DNA of 23,874 nt from an uncultured Clostridia bacterium (GTDB lineage: Bacteria; Bacillota; Clostridia; TANB77; CAG-508): positions 1 through 23,874 of the forward strand of contig CAKPKQ010000017.1 of assembly GCA_934167305.1 (NCBI GenBank). The letters are read 5' to 3'. Shown here one piece after another: positions 6,951-15,320 of this stretch. Position 1 is the stretch's first letter; every line of letters starts with the position of its first letter. Both the position numbers and the translations under genes were made by a program. Under the pieces are notes generated by a model. It did no database searches. It had not been told where the DNA came from and worked only from the letters and a program-made list of their open reading frames with translations.

Positions 6951-8060
6951 ATGAAGGATTATTTATTCACTTCAGAGAGTGTAACAGAAGGACATCCAGA
7001 TAAGCTTTGTGATTTAATATCAGATAGTATTTTGGATGCATGTCTTGAACAAGACCAAAACTCAAGAGTGGCAATTGAAACCTTTGCTTCAAAAAACTTA
7101 ATTACAATAGCAGGTCAAATTACCACTAACGCAAAAATTGATGCAGAGAAAATTGCAAGAGAAACCATAAAACAAATTGGCTATGATAATGAACAAACAG
7201 ATATAGATTATCGTACTTGCAAAGTAGAAACAAATATCACAACGCAAAGTGGTGATATTGCAATGGGAGTAGATATTGGAGGAGCAGGAGATCAAGGAAT
7301 TATGTTTGGATATGCCTGTGACGAAACAAAAAACTATATGCCATTTGCAATTGATATGGCACATAAATTAGCTAAACAATTGACAAAAGTCAGAAAAGAG
7401 GCAATAATTCCATATTTAAGACCAGATGGTAAAACTCAAGTAACAGTTGAATATGAGAATGATATTCCAAAAAGAATAGAAACAATATTAATTTCAAATC
7501 AACATTTGCCAGATATAGATATGAAACAAATGAAAAAAGATATAATTGAAAATGTTATAAAACAAGTTGTGCCAGAAAAGTATGTTGATGAAAATACCAA
7601 AATATATGTAAATCCAACAGGAAGGTTTGTAATAGGCGGACCTTTAGGAGATACAGGACTTACAGGAAGAAAGTTGATAGTAGATACTTATGGCGGTTAT
7701 AGTAGACATGGTGGAGGAGCATTTTCAGGTAAAGATGCAAGCAAGGTAGATAGAAGTGCAAGCTATATGTTAAGACATATTGCAAAAAATATAGTAGCAA
7801 ATGGATATGCAAGAAAATGTGAGATTCAGATTTCTTATGCCATAGGCATGGAACAACCATTATCGGTATATGTAGATACATTTGGAACTGCAACAATTGA
7901 TGAAGAAAAAATAGTAAAAATAATAAAAGAAAAATTTGATTTAACTCCAAATGGAATAATAAATTATTTAGACTTAAAGAAGCCAATATACAAAAAGACT
8001 ACAAACTATGGTCACTTTGGAAAAGATGAATTACCATGGGAAAAAGTAATTAATATATAA
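6951..8060 (+). CDS. metK: S-adenosylmethionine synthetase
   Basis: MetK makes S-adenosylmethionine from methionine and ATP in the cytoplasm. The protein shows FTSESVTEGHPDKLCD at the N-terminus, the signature GAGDQGIMFGYA near residue 110, the GGPLGDTGLTGRKLIVDTYGG segment and the second signature GGGAFSGKD with following DRSASYMLRHIAKNIV. The ATG at 6951 has GGAGG eight bases before it; an in-frame ATG at 6918 would have no ribosome site and lies too close to the -10 element. At 369 residues it is a little shorter than the usual 380-400, but every core motif is there. The start of transcription leaves no room for an S-box, so regulation by that route is unlikely here. Confidence 0.97.
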   Translation: MKDYLFTSESVTEGHPDKLCDLISDSILDACLEQDQNSRVAIETFASKNLITIAGQITTNAKIDAEKIARETIKQIGYDNEQTDIDYRTCKVETNITTQSGDIAMGVDIGGAGDQGIMFGYACDETKNYMPFAIDMAHKLAKQLTKVRKEAIIPYLRPDGKTQVTVEYENDIPKRIETILISNQHLPDIDMKQMKKDIIENVIKQVVPEKYVDENTKIYVNPTGRFVIGGPLGDTGLTGRKLIVDTYGGYSRHGGGAFSGKDASKVDRSASYMLRHIAKNIVANGYARKCEIQISYAIGMEQPLSVYVDTFGTATIDEEKIVKIIKEKFDLTPNGIINYLDLKKPIYKKTTNYGHFGKDELPWEKVINI

Positions 8061-8087
8061 AAAATACTACCAAAACTTAACATTATG

Positions 8088-8096
8088 TGATATAAT
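8088..8096 (+). promoter_or_regulatory. Extended -10 promoter of yebC
   Basis: TGaTATAAT (8088-8096) is a perfect extended -10 element 35 bases before the yebC start. No good -35 hexamer lies at the right distance, which is acceptable for extended -10 promoters. Confidence 0.5.
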
Positions 8097-8130
8097 ACTA
8101 TTCGTAAAAATAAAAAAGGAGGAATTAACC

Positions 8131-8856
8131 ATGTCAGGACACAGCAAATGGCATAATATTGCAGCTAAAAAAGGTAAAGCAGATGCAGCTAGAGGAAAAA
8201 TATTTACAAAATTAGGTAGAGAATTATTAATTGCAGTAAAAGAGGGAGGACCTGATCCTGCTGGTAATTCTAAACTAAAAGATGTTATAGCAAAATGTAA
8301 AGCAAATAACATGCCAAATGACACAATAAATAATGCAATTAAAAAAGCTTCAGGAGCTGGAAATAGTGAAAACTATGAAGAAATCATATATGAGGGATAT
8401 GGAGCAAACGGTGTTGCTGTTATTGTAGAAGCAAGCACAGATAACAAAAATAGAACAGCAGCAGATGTACGTCATGCTTTTGATAAAGCTGGTGGAAATT
8501 TAGGAACAACTGGATGTGTATCATACTTATTTAGTAAAAAAGGTGTAATTGTAATTGATAAAACTACTACAAATCTTTCAGAAGATGATATGATGATGTT
8601 AGCATTAGATAGTGGAGCAGAAGATTTTGAAGCTACAGATGAATGCTACGAAATAACAACTGCACCAGAAGATTTCTCAAAAGTTAGAGAAGCATTAGAA
8701 GCACAAGGACTAGAATTCTTAGAGGCAGAAATACAAATGGTACCATCAACATATATTCAATTAAGCGAGAATGATGCACCAAAAATGCAAAGACTAATTG
8801 ATATGTTAGAAGACCTAGATGACGTTATGAATGTATACCATAACTGGGAAGAATAA
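8131..8856 (+). CDS. yebC: YebC/TACO1 family protein
   Basis: The 241-residue protein begins with MSGHSKWHNIAAKKGKADAA, the invariant opening of this family, and continues with IFTKLGRELLIAVKEGG and a later NVYHNWE ending. Family members have been described as DNA-binding regulators, and the mitochondrial relative TACO1 is a translation factor; recent work links bacterial YebC proteins to relief of ribosome stalling at proline stretches. The molecular role is therefore still debated. AAAGGAGG at 8114-8121 gives a strong ribosome site. It has its own extended -10 promoter after metK and a strong terminator downstream. In many bacteria yebC lies next to ruvC; that is not so here. Confidence 0.96.
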   Translation: MSGHSKWHNIAAKKGKADAARGKIFTKLGRELLIAVKEGGPDPAGNSKLKDVIAKCKANNMPNDTINNAIKKASGAGNSENYEEIIYEGYGANGVAVIVEASTDNKNRTAADVRHAFDKAGGNLGTTGCVSYLFSKKGVIVIDKTTTNLSEDDMMMLALDSGAEDFEATDECYEITTAPEDFSKVREALEAQGLEFLEAEIQMVPSTYIQLSENDAPKMQRLIDMLEDLDDVMNVYHNWEE

Positions 8857-8883
8857 TATTAATAATAAAAATAGTTCTAAAAT

Positions 8884-8927
8884 AAAAAACATAGCATATA
8901 TATTAATATATATGTTATGTTTTTTTA
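8884..8927 (+). terminator. Intrinsic terminator after yebC
   Basis: Arms 8889-8902 and 8907-8920 pair over 14 bases with a single G-U pair around a TTAA loop. An A run before and a T run after (8921-8926) extend the stem and supply the U tract. It ends only about 22 bases before the spoIIIAA start codon. Confidence 0.85.
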
Positions 8928-8948
8928 TTCTATAAAGGAGTACAAGCT

Positions 8949-9842
8949 ATGGATGAAATATTGAGTTTCTTACCAGATATATTAAAGCAGAAAATCATAT
9001 CTAGCAATATGGACAATATTGAAGAAATTAGAATAAGAACAGCAAAGCCAGTTATAATAAAAAACAATGTAAGTGAAAAAATACTAGATTATATTATTTC
9101 TTCAGAAACTGTACTTAAAATATTGCAAAGAATATGTGAGAATTCGTTATACTCATATCAAAGTCAAATTTGTGATGGATTTATAACTTTAAATGGCGGG
9201 CATCGTGTAGGTGTGACTGGAAATGCAATAATTAAAGAGGGAAAAGTAACAACACTAAGCTACATTAATAGTCTAAATTTTAGAATCGCAAGGCAAATAA
9301 TTGATTGTAGTAATAAAGCAATTATGTATATACTGAATGGAAATTCTATATGGAATACATTAATTGTATCACCACCAGGCTTAGGTAAAACTACACTGCT
9401 AAAAGACATAATTAGAAAAATAAGTAATGGAATTCCAGAAATAAATTTTAGGGGACTAACATGTGGGGTTGTTGACGAAAGAGGAGAAATTTCAGCTACA
9501 TATAAAGGGATATCTCAAAATGATTTAGGGATAAGAACAGATGTAATTGACAACATTCCTAAAGCGTTAGGAATGAAAATGTTAATAAGATCGATGAGCC
9601 CAAAAGTAATTATTGCAGATGAAATAGGAAATAAAGAAGATGTGAAGGCAATTGAATATGCAGTAAACTCAGGAGTAAATGGAATTTTTACTGCACATGG
9701 AAGTGATTTAGAACAGATAAGGGAAAATCCAATTTTAAAGCAATTAATATTAAATGGTTATATAGACCGAGTGTTACTTTTGGACAATATGAGAAATATA
9801 CATTTAGTGTATGAAAAACAAACAAAAAGAAAGGTAAGTTAG
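8949..9842 (+). CDS. spoIIIAA: Stage III sporulation ATPase SpoIIIAA
   Basis: SpoIIIAA is the cytoplasmic ATPase of the SpoIIIA-SpoIIQ channel linking mother cell and forespore; it resembles type II/IV secretion ATPases. The 297-residue protein has the N-terminal EEIRIRTAKPVII segment, the VNGGHRVG-like block (LNGGHRVGVTG), Walker A PPGLGKTT at residues 142-149, VVDERGEI and VIIADEIGNKEDVKAI as Walker B region, then FTAHG. Each is conserved in the family. AAAGGAG at 8934-8940 supports the ATG. It is the first gene of the operon and the eight genes keep the standard order. A mother-cell sigma-E promoter is expected, but I could not find a convincing one, because a terminator occupies most of the upstream gap. 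Confidence 0.97.
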   Translation: MDEILSFLPDILKQKIISSNMDNIEEIRIRTAKPVIIKNNVSEKILDYIISSETVLKILQRICENSLYSYQSQICDGFITLNGGHRVGVTGNAIIKEGKVTTLSYINSLNFRIARQIIDCSNKAIMYILNGNSIWNTLIVSPPGLGKTTLLKDIIRKISNGIPEINFRGLTCGVVDERGEISATYKGISQNDLGIRTDVIDNIPKALGMKMLIRSMSPKVIIADEIGNKEDVKAIEYAVNSGVNGIFTAHGSDLEQIRENPILKQLILNGYIDRVLLLDNMRNIHLVYEKQTKRKVS

Positions 9843-9851
9843 GAGGTAGAA

Positions 9852-10361
9852 ATGTTAGTTTTTAGATTGTTTTTATTAGCTATGATAATAGTAACTAGCA
9901 GCATAATAGGAATAGTATTTTCAAAAAAGTATGCTAATAGAGAAAAAGAAATTAAAGAAATGAAAAATGCACTTAATATGTTTTCGACTAAAATTAAATT
10001 CACATATGAACCAATACCAAATGTGTTTATGGAAATAGCAAATAAAATAGGCGGAAATATAGGTATGATTTTTGACATGGCAGCAAACGGAATGAAAGAA
10101 TTATCTGCAGGAGAGGCATGGTGCCAAGCAGTAAAAGATAGTAAAAATAATTTGAATAAGGAAGATATTTCTGTAATACAAAATTTAAGCAGATTACTTG
10201 GACAAACTGATTTAGATGGACAACTTGGTGAAATTGAAGTGGTAAATGATTTTTTGACTGCACAGCTTGAAAATGCTTCAGAAGAACGAAGACAAAATGA
10301 GAAGATGTATAGAACTTTTGGATTAGTTACAGGGCTTACAATTGCAATTATATTAATATGA
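9852..10361 (+). CDS. spoIIIAB: Stage III sporulation protein SpoIIIAB
   Basis: The 169-residue protein has an N-terminal membrane segment (residues 1-20), then helical segments with KKYANREKEIKEMKNALNMF, IPNVFMEIA and GEAWCQAV, and a C-terminal hydrophobic stretch (VTGLTIAIILI). This arrangement and position match SpoIIIAB, which resembles a GspF-like platform protein and anchors the SpoIIIA assembly in the mother-cell membrane. The segment LLGQTDLDGQLGEIEVVNDFL is the characteristic 'LG.sd...Q...i' block of the family. GGAGG lies seven bases before the ATG, only a few bases after the spoIIIAA stop, so the two genes are probably translated together. Confidence 0.95.
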   Translation: MLVFRLFLLAMIIVTSSIIGIVFSKKYANREKEIKEMKNALNMFSTKIKFTYEPIPNVFMEIANKIGGNIGMIFDMAANGMKELSAGEAWCQAVKDSKNNLNKEDISVIQNLSRLLGQTDLDGQLGEIEVVNDFLTAQLENASEERRQNEKMYRTFGLVTGLTIAIILI

Positions 10362-10391
10362 TATAAAAAATTAAAGGGAGATAAAAATATT

Positions 10392-10586
10392 ATGGACATT
10401 AGTTTATTGTTTAAAATAGCAGCAATTGGAATTCTTGTAGCTGTACTATACCAAGTTTTAGTAAGGGCAGGGAGAGAAGATCAAGCAATGATGACAACTT
10501 TAGCAGGACTTATAATTGTTCTTTCTCTTGTTATAAAAGAAATAAGTACATTATTTACAAGTGTTAGAACAATGTTTGGACTATAG
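10392..10586 (+). CDS. spoIIIAC: Stage III sporulation protein SpoIIIAC
   Basis: This 64-residue protein consists of two membrane helices (about residues 5-25 and 33-52) joined by a short loop with the typical VLVRAGREDQA. Its size, sequence (DISLLFKIAAIGILVAVLYQVL) and place in the operon match SpoIIIAC, a small membrane component of the SpoIIIA channel related in sequence to part of SpoIIIAD. AAAGGGAG upstream provides the ribosome site with a slightly long spacing of about 11 bases. The 30-base gap after spoIIIAB is the largest inside the operon. Confidence 0.95.
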   Translation: MDISLLFKIAAIGILVAVLYQVLVRAGREDQAMMTTLAGLIIVLSLVIKEISTLFTSVRTMFGL

Positions 10587-10601
10587 AAAGGGTAAAAAAC
10601 A

Positions 10602-10988
10602 ATGGATATAATTAAAATTATTGGAGTTGGGTTAATTTCATTAATTATAATTGTAATTGTAAAACAATATCGACCTGAATTTGTGCTGTATATTTCTTTA
10701 ATTGCAGGAGTATTAATTTTAACAATGATAATCGATAAAATAGGTGCAATTATTAGTTTACTTACAACATTGTCAAATAAAACAGCAATAAATAATGAGT
10801 TTTTGATACTTCTGATTAAGATAACTGGAATAGCGTTTTTGACGGAATTTACAGTAAGTATATGCAAAGATACAGGAGAAACTGCAATTGCAAATAAAGT
10901 TGATTTAGGTGGAAAAGTTTTAATAATTTCAATGTCAATACCAATAATTGCTAGTTTACTTGAAACAATACTAAAATTATTACCTTAA
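10602..10988 (+). CDS. spoIIIAD: Stage III sporulation protein SpoIIIAD
   Basis: The 128-residue protein has four predicted membrane helices, with the first pair (GVGLISLIIIVIVKQYRPEF) resembling SpoIIIAC and the rest bearing the conserved LLIKITGIAFLTEFTVSICKDTGETAIANKVDL block of SpoIIIAD. It is an integral component of the SpoIIIA complex in the mother-cell membrane that surrounds the forespore. AAAGGGT sits about ten bases before the ATG, 15 bases after the spoIIIAC stop. No abnormality is visible. Confidence 0.96.
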   Translation: MDIIKIIGVGLISLIIIVIVKQYRPEFVLYISLIAGVLILTMIIDKIGAIISLLTTLSNKTAINNEFLILLIKITGIAFLTEFTVSICKDTGETAIANKVDLGGKVLIISMSIPIIASLLETILKLLP

Positions 10989-11003
10989 AAAGGAATTAAT
11001 CTA

Positions 11004-12155
11004 ATGAAAAAAATGTTTATTATGATTGTCTTTATATTTTGGGTAATTCCAAATTTGTGTTATGCATCAGAAATATCAAGCCAAGATATTTTACAATCAC
11101 AACAAGATGAATTAAATATATCAAGTTTTATAAAAGAAGCACAAAAATATACAGAAAGTACTTTTGAAGAAATAAATATAAATGAGCTTTTTACATCTGC
11201 AATAACAGGAAAAATAGATAACAATACAATTTTTAAAAGTATAATAAATCTAATTGGAAAAGAGGTTTTAGACTGTACAACAGTATTAGGAAGTATACTT
11301 GTTATTATTGTGATTCATAGCATACTAAAAAGTATTAGTGAAGGACTAGAAAATAAAAGCATATCACAAATTACATATTATGTACAATATATATTAATTG
11401 TAACACTTATAATGAAAAACTTTGCAGATGTTCTTCAAATGGTAAAGACAAGTATTCAAAACTTAGTAGGTTTTATGAATAGTTTAGTACCACTACTTAT
11501 TACTTTAATGCTAACTACAGGAAATTTTGCATCTGCAGGAATATTAGAACCAATTATACTATTTTTAATAACTTTTATAGGTAATTTCATAACCACTATT
11601 CTATTACCATTTGTATTAATATCAACAGCACTAGCAATTGTTTCAAAGGTATCAAGCAAAATTCAAATAGACAAACTATCAAAGTTTTTTAACTCGACTG
11701 TTGTGTGGATTTTAGGTGTTGTTCTTACACTATTTGTAGGTGTTATTTCAGTAGAAGGAAGTTTGAGTAGTACTGTAGATGGAATAACTGCTAAAACTAC
11801 AAAAGCAGCTGTATCAAACTTTATACCTGTAGTTGGTAAAATACTGGGAGATGCTGTTGATACTGTTATAGGGTGTAGCAATATTTTAAAAAATGCAGTT
11901 GGAATAGTTGGAGTTATTGTTGTGATTTCAATATGTGTTGGACCAATAATCAAATTGGCAATACTAATGGGGTTGTATTATTTGACTGGGGCACTGTGTC
12001 AACCTATAGCAGATGAAAAAATTGTTAAACTACTGGAAGAGATGGGAAACACATTTAAAATGCTTCTTGCAATTATGTGTAGTGTGTCAGTAATGTTAAT
12101 TGTTGGAACTACATTAGTATTAAAAATTACAAATAGCGGACTTATGTATAGGTAA
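11004..12155 (+). CDS. spoIIIAE: Stage III sporulation protein SpoIIIAE
   Basis: SpoIIIAE is the large polytopic membrane component of the SpoIIIA complex. The 383-residue protein starts with a clear signal peptide (MKKMFIMIVFIFWVIPNLCYA) followed by a soluble helical region (residues 25-80), then about seven hydrophobic segments. Family landmarks include LVGFMNSLVPLLITLMLTTG near residue 160, VSSKIQIDKLSKFFNSTVVW, and AAVSNFIPVVGKILGDAVDTV, which is nearly invariant in SpoIIIAE. AAAAGGA precedes the ATG. Spacing to both neighbours is 10-16 bases, consistent with a single transcript. Length is close to the Bacillus protein. Confidence 0.96.
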   Translation: MKKMFIMIVFIFWVIPNLCYASEISSQDILQSQQDELNISSFIKEAQKYTESTFEEININELFTSAITGKIDNNTIFKSIINLIGKEVLDCTTVLGSILVIIVIHSILKSISEGLENKSISQITYYVQYILIVTLIMKNFADVLQMVKTSIQNLVGFMNSLVPLLITLMLTTGNFASAGILEPIILFLITFIGNFITTILLPFVLISTALAIVSKVSSKIQIDKLSKFFNSTVVWILGVVLTLFVGVISVEGSLSSTVDGITAKTTKAAVSNFIPVVGKILGDAVDTVIGCSNILKNAVGIVGVIVVISICVGPIIKLAILMGLYYLTGALCQPIADEKIVKLLEEMGNTFKMLLAIMCSVSVMLIVGTTLVLKITNSGLMYR

Positions 12156-12165
12156 AGGAATAGAT

Positions 12166-12759
12166 ATGAATTGGATAAGTGATTGGATTCAAGGAATAAT
12201 AATAGCAGTTGTGATAGGGACAATTATTGAGATGATTTTACCAGATGGAAACTGTAAGAAGTATGTTAAAGTTGTAATAGGAGTATATATTTTATTTTCA
12301 ATAATATCTCCTGTAATAACCAAAATAACTGGAAATGAATTTAGAGTTTCAGATGTTTTTGACATAGATACATATATAGAAACTTCTACACATGAAAGCC
12401 AAACTAAAGTTGAAACAAAACAACAGGATCAAATAAAGCAAATATACATAACAAATTTAAAGGAAGATATAAAACAGAAGTTAAAAAGTAAAAGCTATGA
12501 AGTTACAAGTATATCAGTAGAAATCGAAAATAATGAACAATATACATTAAAGAGCATGAATTTACAGGTAACCCAAAAGGAACAAACCAATAGCGAAAAT
12601 AGAGAAATACAAAATGTAAATGAAATTAAAATTAATATAGGAAATAACTCTGAGTCGCCAACTAAAGATGTAAAAATTTCTTCTAAAGAGCAAAAAGAAT
12701 TGAAAGAGTATTTGAGTGGAATATACAATTTAGAAGAAAAAAACATAAATATAAATTAG
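12166..12759 (+). CDS. spoIIIAF: Stage III sporulation protein SpoIIIAF
   Basis: The 197-residue protein has two N-terminal membrane helices (about residues 8-25 and 36-55) with WIQGIIIAVVIGTIIEMILPDGNCKKYVKVVIG between, the defining segment of SpoIIIAF. A soluble C-terminal region (residues 90-197) is expected to form a ring-building motif domain in the space between the two membranes, as shown for SpoIIIAF from Bacillus. The low-complexity N/E/K/Q content around residues 130-170 makes that region less conserved. AAAGGA stands before the ATG. Confidence 0.94.
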   Translation: MNWISDWIQGIIIAVVIGTIIEMILPDGNCKKYVKVVIGVYILFSIISPVITKITGNEFRVSDVFDIDTYIETSTHESQTKVETKQQDQIKQIYITNLKEDIKQKLKSKSYEVTSISVEIENNEQYTLKSMNLQVTQKEQTNSENREIQNVNEIKINIGNNSESPTKDVKISSKEQKELKEYLSGIYNLEEKNININ

Positions 12760-12770
12760 GAGGAACAATT

Positions 12771-13373
12771 ATGTTTAAAGAAAAAATAAAACAATTAACC
12801 TCTAAAATGGATGATGGAAATAATAAAAAGAAAATTGAAAATTTAGTATTTTTTTTAATTATATTAATAATAGTTTTAGTATCTATAAATTTAATTTGGG
12901 GTGAGAAAAAGGAAAATAAACAAACAGAAAGCCCTAATAAAAAATTAGCTGTACAAGATGAATATGAAAGTGAAAATTCGGAAGATAAATTAAGTTTACA
13001 ATTGGAGAACATATTACATGAGATTGATGGAGTTGGTAAAGTAAAGGTACTAATTACATATTCGCAAACAAGTCAAACAATACCTTTGTATAATGAAGAT
13101 ACATCACAAAAAGATACTGAAGAGAAAGACACAACTGGAGGAACAAGAAAAGTAATAGAAACTGATACCAAAAAAGATGTTATATATCAAGAGACAAATG
13201 GCAATAAAACCCCAATAACACAAAGTGTCATTAGTCCAAAAATGGAAGGGGCAATTGTTACAGCACAGGGAGCTACAAATACAAATGTAAAGACTAATAT
13301 TATTCAAGCTGTGGAAGCGGTTACAGGACTTGCAACACATAAAATACAAGTTTTTGCTATGAGCGAAAGCTAA
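12771..13373 (+). CDS. spoIIIAG: Stage III sporulation protein SpoIIIAG
   Basis: SpoIIIAG forms a large ring in the intermembrane space, part of the mother cell-forespore channel. The 200-residue protein has one membrane helix at about residues 24-44 and a soluble part with LENILHEIDGVGKVKVLITY, the ring-building motif start, and ISPKMEGAIVTAQGATN with VKTNIIQAVEAVTGLATHKIQVF at the end, all typical. A charged, threonine-rich insert (residues 100-150, T/K/E/D-rich) interrupts the ring motif, as in Bacillus, where the equivalent insert forms a beta-barrel-like part. TAGGAGG precedes the ATG by about nine bases. Confidence 0.96.
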   Translation: MFKEKIKQLTSKMDDGNNKKKIENLVFFLIILIIVLVSINLIWGEKKENKQTESPNKKLAVQDEYESENSEDKLSLQLENILHEIDGVGKVKVLITYSQTSQTIPLYNEDTSQKDTEEKDTTGGTRKVIETDTKKDVIYQETNGNKTPITQSVISPKMEGAIVTAQGATNTNVKTNIIQAVEAVTGLATHKIQVFAMSES

Positions 13374-13391
13374 GAATAGGAAGGGATTAGA

Positions 13392-14018
13392 GTGATATAT
13401 ATGAAAATTTTAAAGAGAAACCAAATTATTATTTCTGTAATAGCATTAATGTTAATAACAGCTGGATATTTGAATTTTGCAAATCAAAAAAAGGAAAGTG
13501 ATTTAATTCCTACAAGTGGTGTTGCTGATTCGGAGCTTATGGCTGGAATTGGAGATGCAAAATTAGTAAGTGCAAATGAAGCAATTGATAAGAATTTGGC
13601 TACTAATACTGAAACTCAAGCAAATATAGAAAATAATACATCAATTACAAATAATAATGAAACATCAGAAGACAAATATTTTAATGAAACAAGACTAGAA
13701 AGAGAAAAAATGTATTCTCAAATGCTTGAAAATTATCAAAAAATAATAGAAACAGACAGTTTAAGTGGTGAAGAAAAGAAAAATGCTCAAGATGAAATAA
13801 AAAAAATAAGTGACGAAAAAAATGCTATTATGATTGCTGAAAATTTAATTAAAACAAAAGGTTTTGCAGATGTTATTATATTTAAAAACAATGGAAATGT
13901 AACAGCTATTATAAAATCTGACCAATTGGAGGAACAAGAAGTTTCACAAGTACAAAACATTATAACTAGAGAATTAAGTGTAAAAGTAAATCAAGTAAAT
14001 ATAAATAGCAAAAAGTAA
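13392..14018 (+). CDS. spoIIIAH: Stage III sporulation protein SpoIIIAH
   Basis: SpoIIIAH sits in the mother-cell membrane and binds forespore SpoIIQ across the septum. The 208-residue protein has one N-terminal membrane helix (about residues 11-28), a variable asparagine- and threonine-rich linker, and the conserved YscJ/FliF-like ring domain (residues 110-205) with FNETRLEREKMYSQMLENY, KIISDEKNAIM-like KISDEKNAIMIAENLIKTKGF and ADVIIF. Two starts are possible: GTG at 13392, six bases after AGGAAGGG (13378-13385), or ATG at 13401 with a spacing of 15. I use the GTG. The last gene of the operon, it is followed by a strong terminator. Confidence 0.95.
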   Translation: MIYMKILKRNQIIISVIALMLITAGYLNFANQKKESDLIPTSGVADSELMAGIGDAKLVSANEAIDKNLATNTETQANIENNTSITNNNETSEDKYFNETRLEREKMYSQMLENYQKIIETDSLSGEEKKNAQDEIKKISDEKNAIMIAENLIKTKGFADVIIFKNNGNVTAIIKSDQLEEQEVSQVQNIITRELSVKVNQVNINSKK

Positions 14019-14036
14019 TTTTGAAGAATAAGGATG

Positions 14037-14077
14037 AAAAGTGGAGTGGCTAAAAAGATAGCTACTCCACTTTTTTT
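14037..14077 (+). terminator. Intrinsic terminator of the spoIIIA operon
   Basis: Arms 14037-14052 and 14059-14074 pair over 16 bases with one G-U pair and a six-base loop. T residues run to 14077. Confidence 0.9.
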
Positions 14078-14087
14078 CCGTTTTTTA

Positions 14088-14115
14088 TTGTATTTTTTTT
14101 ATTTATTGGTATAAT
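14088..14115 (+). promoter_or_regulatory. Sigma-A promoter of pfkA-argS
   Basis: TTGTAT (14088-14093) and TATAAT (14110-14115) are 16 bases apart, and a TG at 14107-14108 makes an extended -10. It lies just after the spoIIIA terminator and 42 bases before the pfkA start. Confidence 0.65.
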
Positions 14116-14157
14116 AGTAGCAGTAAACTAAGGATAGAAGTGAAAGGTGGAAAAAGT

Positions 14158-15300
14158 ATGATAAAAAAAGTAGCTATTTTAGCAAATGGAGGAGACGTTT
14201 CAGGTTTTAATGCAGTTATACGTGCAATTATAAAAACAGCTGAAAATAGCAATGTTGAATGTTATGGATTTATAGATGGATATAGAGGCTTATTGGAAAA
14301 CAATTATGTACAGCTTGGTACAAGTTCTACAGGAAATGCAGTTGGAATATTACCAAAAGGTGGATCAATAATTGGATCTTCTACAAATGCAAATGTTTTT
14401 TGCTATCCAGTAGAAGAAAACGGAGAAACAGTATATAAAGATTTATCAGACAAATGTATTGAGAATATAAAAAAAGATGAAATAGATTGCTTGTTTACAC
14501 TTGGTGGAGATGGAACTCAAAAATCAGCAAGAGACTTATCATTGAAAGGAATAAATGTAATCGGAGTGCCAAAAACAATTGATAATGATGTTGCATGTAC
14601 AGAAATTACATTTGGATATAATACTGCAGTTAGTGTTGCTGCAGAAGCTTTGGATAGATTACACACAACAGCAGATACACACCATAGAATTATGGTTTTA
14701 GAAGTTATGGGAAGATATGCAGGATGGATTGCACTTGAATCTGCAATAGCAGGTGGTGCTGATGTGGCATTAATTCCAGAAATACCATATGATATAAATA
14801 GCGCTGCACAAAAAATTCTTAATAGAAAAAAACGAGGAAAAGAGTTTAGTATTGTTGTGGTCGCTGAAGGTGCTAGACCAATTAATGGTGAAATTGCAAT
14901 AAAAAATGTAAGGAGCAAAGGAAAAGGTGTTGATAATATTAAACTTGGTGGAGCAGGAGAAAGAGTTGCAGAAGAATTGCAAAAACTAACAGGGTTAGAA
15001 GCAAGATGCACTGTTTTAGGATATATGCAAAGAGGAGGAAGTCCAACTGCATTTGATAGAGTATTATCTACTAAATATGGTGCAAAGGCAATGGAACTTG
15101 CACTTGAAGGAAAGTTTAATGTATTAACAGTTATAAAAGATGGAAGACTTGATAGTGTTCCATTAGAAGATGTAGTTGGAAATAATAAAGAAATAGGAGC
15201 TGCTTCAGGCAATACACCAGAGAGTAATATAAGAAGAGTAAATTTGGATAATGACTTGGTAAAAACGGCAAGACATATTGGTATAAATTTAGGAGATTAA
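14158..15300 (+). CDS. pfkA: 6-phosphofructokinase (group III-like)
   Basis: The enzyme phosphorylates fructose 6-phosphate to the 1,6-bisphosphate, committing sugar to glycolysis. The 380-residue protein is longer than the about 320-residue Bacillus PfkA. Visible motifs are ILANGGDVSGFNAVIRA (nucleotide site start), LGGDGTQKSA (residues 115-124), PKTIDNDV with catalytic D142, HTTADTHHRIMVLEVMGRYAGWIAL and LGYMQRGGSPTAFDR. At the two donor-specificity positions it has Gly119 (as in ATP enzymes) and Lys139 (as in PPi enzymes). That pair is known from group III ATP-dependent enzymes, so ATP is likely but not certain. The ATG at 14158 follows AAAGGTGG at 14143-14150; an in-frame GTG at 14140 lies before this site. 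Twenty bases separate it from argS. Confidence 0.93.
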   Translation: MIKKVAILANGGDVSGFNAVIRAIIKTAENSNVECYGFIDGYRGLLENNYVQLGTSSTGNAVGILPKGGSIIGSSTNANVFCYPVEENGETVYKDLSDKCIENIKKDEIDCLFTLGGDGTQKSARDLSLKGINVIGVPKTIDNDVACTEITFGYNTAVSVAAEALDRLHTTADTHHRIMVLEVMGRYAGWIALESAIAGGADVALIPEIPYDINSAAQKILNRKKRGKEFSIVVVAEGARPINGEIAIKNVRSKGKGVDNIKLGGAGERVAEELQKLTGLEARCTVLGYMQRGGSPTAFDRVLSTKYGAKAMELALEGKFNVLTVIKDGRLDSVPLEDVVGNNKEIGAASGNTPESNIRRVNLDNDLVKTARHIGINLGD

Positions 15301-15320
15301 AAAGAAGGGATGTAATGTAA

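Noticed and set aside
8857..8948. A sigma-E promoter for the spoIIIA operon
   Set aside because: A mother-cell promoter is expected, but no pair of elements with proper spacing scored well; the best -10 candidates matched only 5-6 of 8 positions and overlapped the yebC terminator.
9839..10399. A 186-codon minus-strand frame covering spoIIIAB
   Set aside because: spoIIIAB matches its family and fills the expected operon position; the reverse frame is a shadow.
13620..13690. Asparagine- and threonine-rich stretch in SpoIIIAH as a coding repeat or degraded gene
   Set aside because: It is a flexible linker between the membrane helix and ring domain, as found in many SpoIIIAH proteins; no repeat unit is present.
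14517..15212. A 231-codon open frame on the minus strand inside pfkA
   Set aside because: It lies wholly opposite a clearly conserved gene, has low-complexity hydrophobic content typical of antisense reading, and has no ribosome site or promoter of its own.
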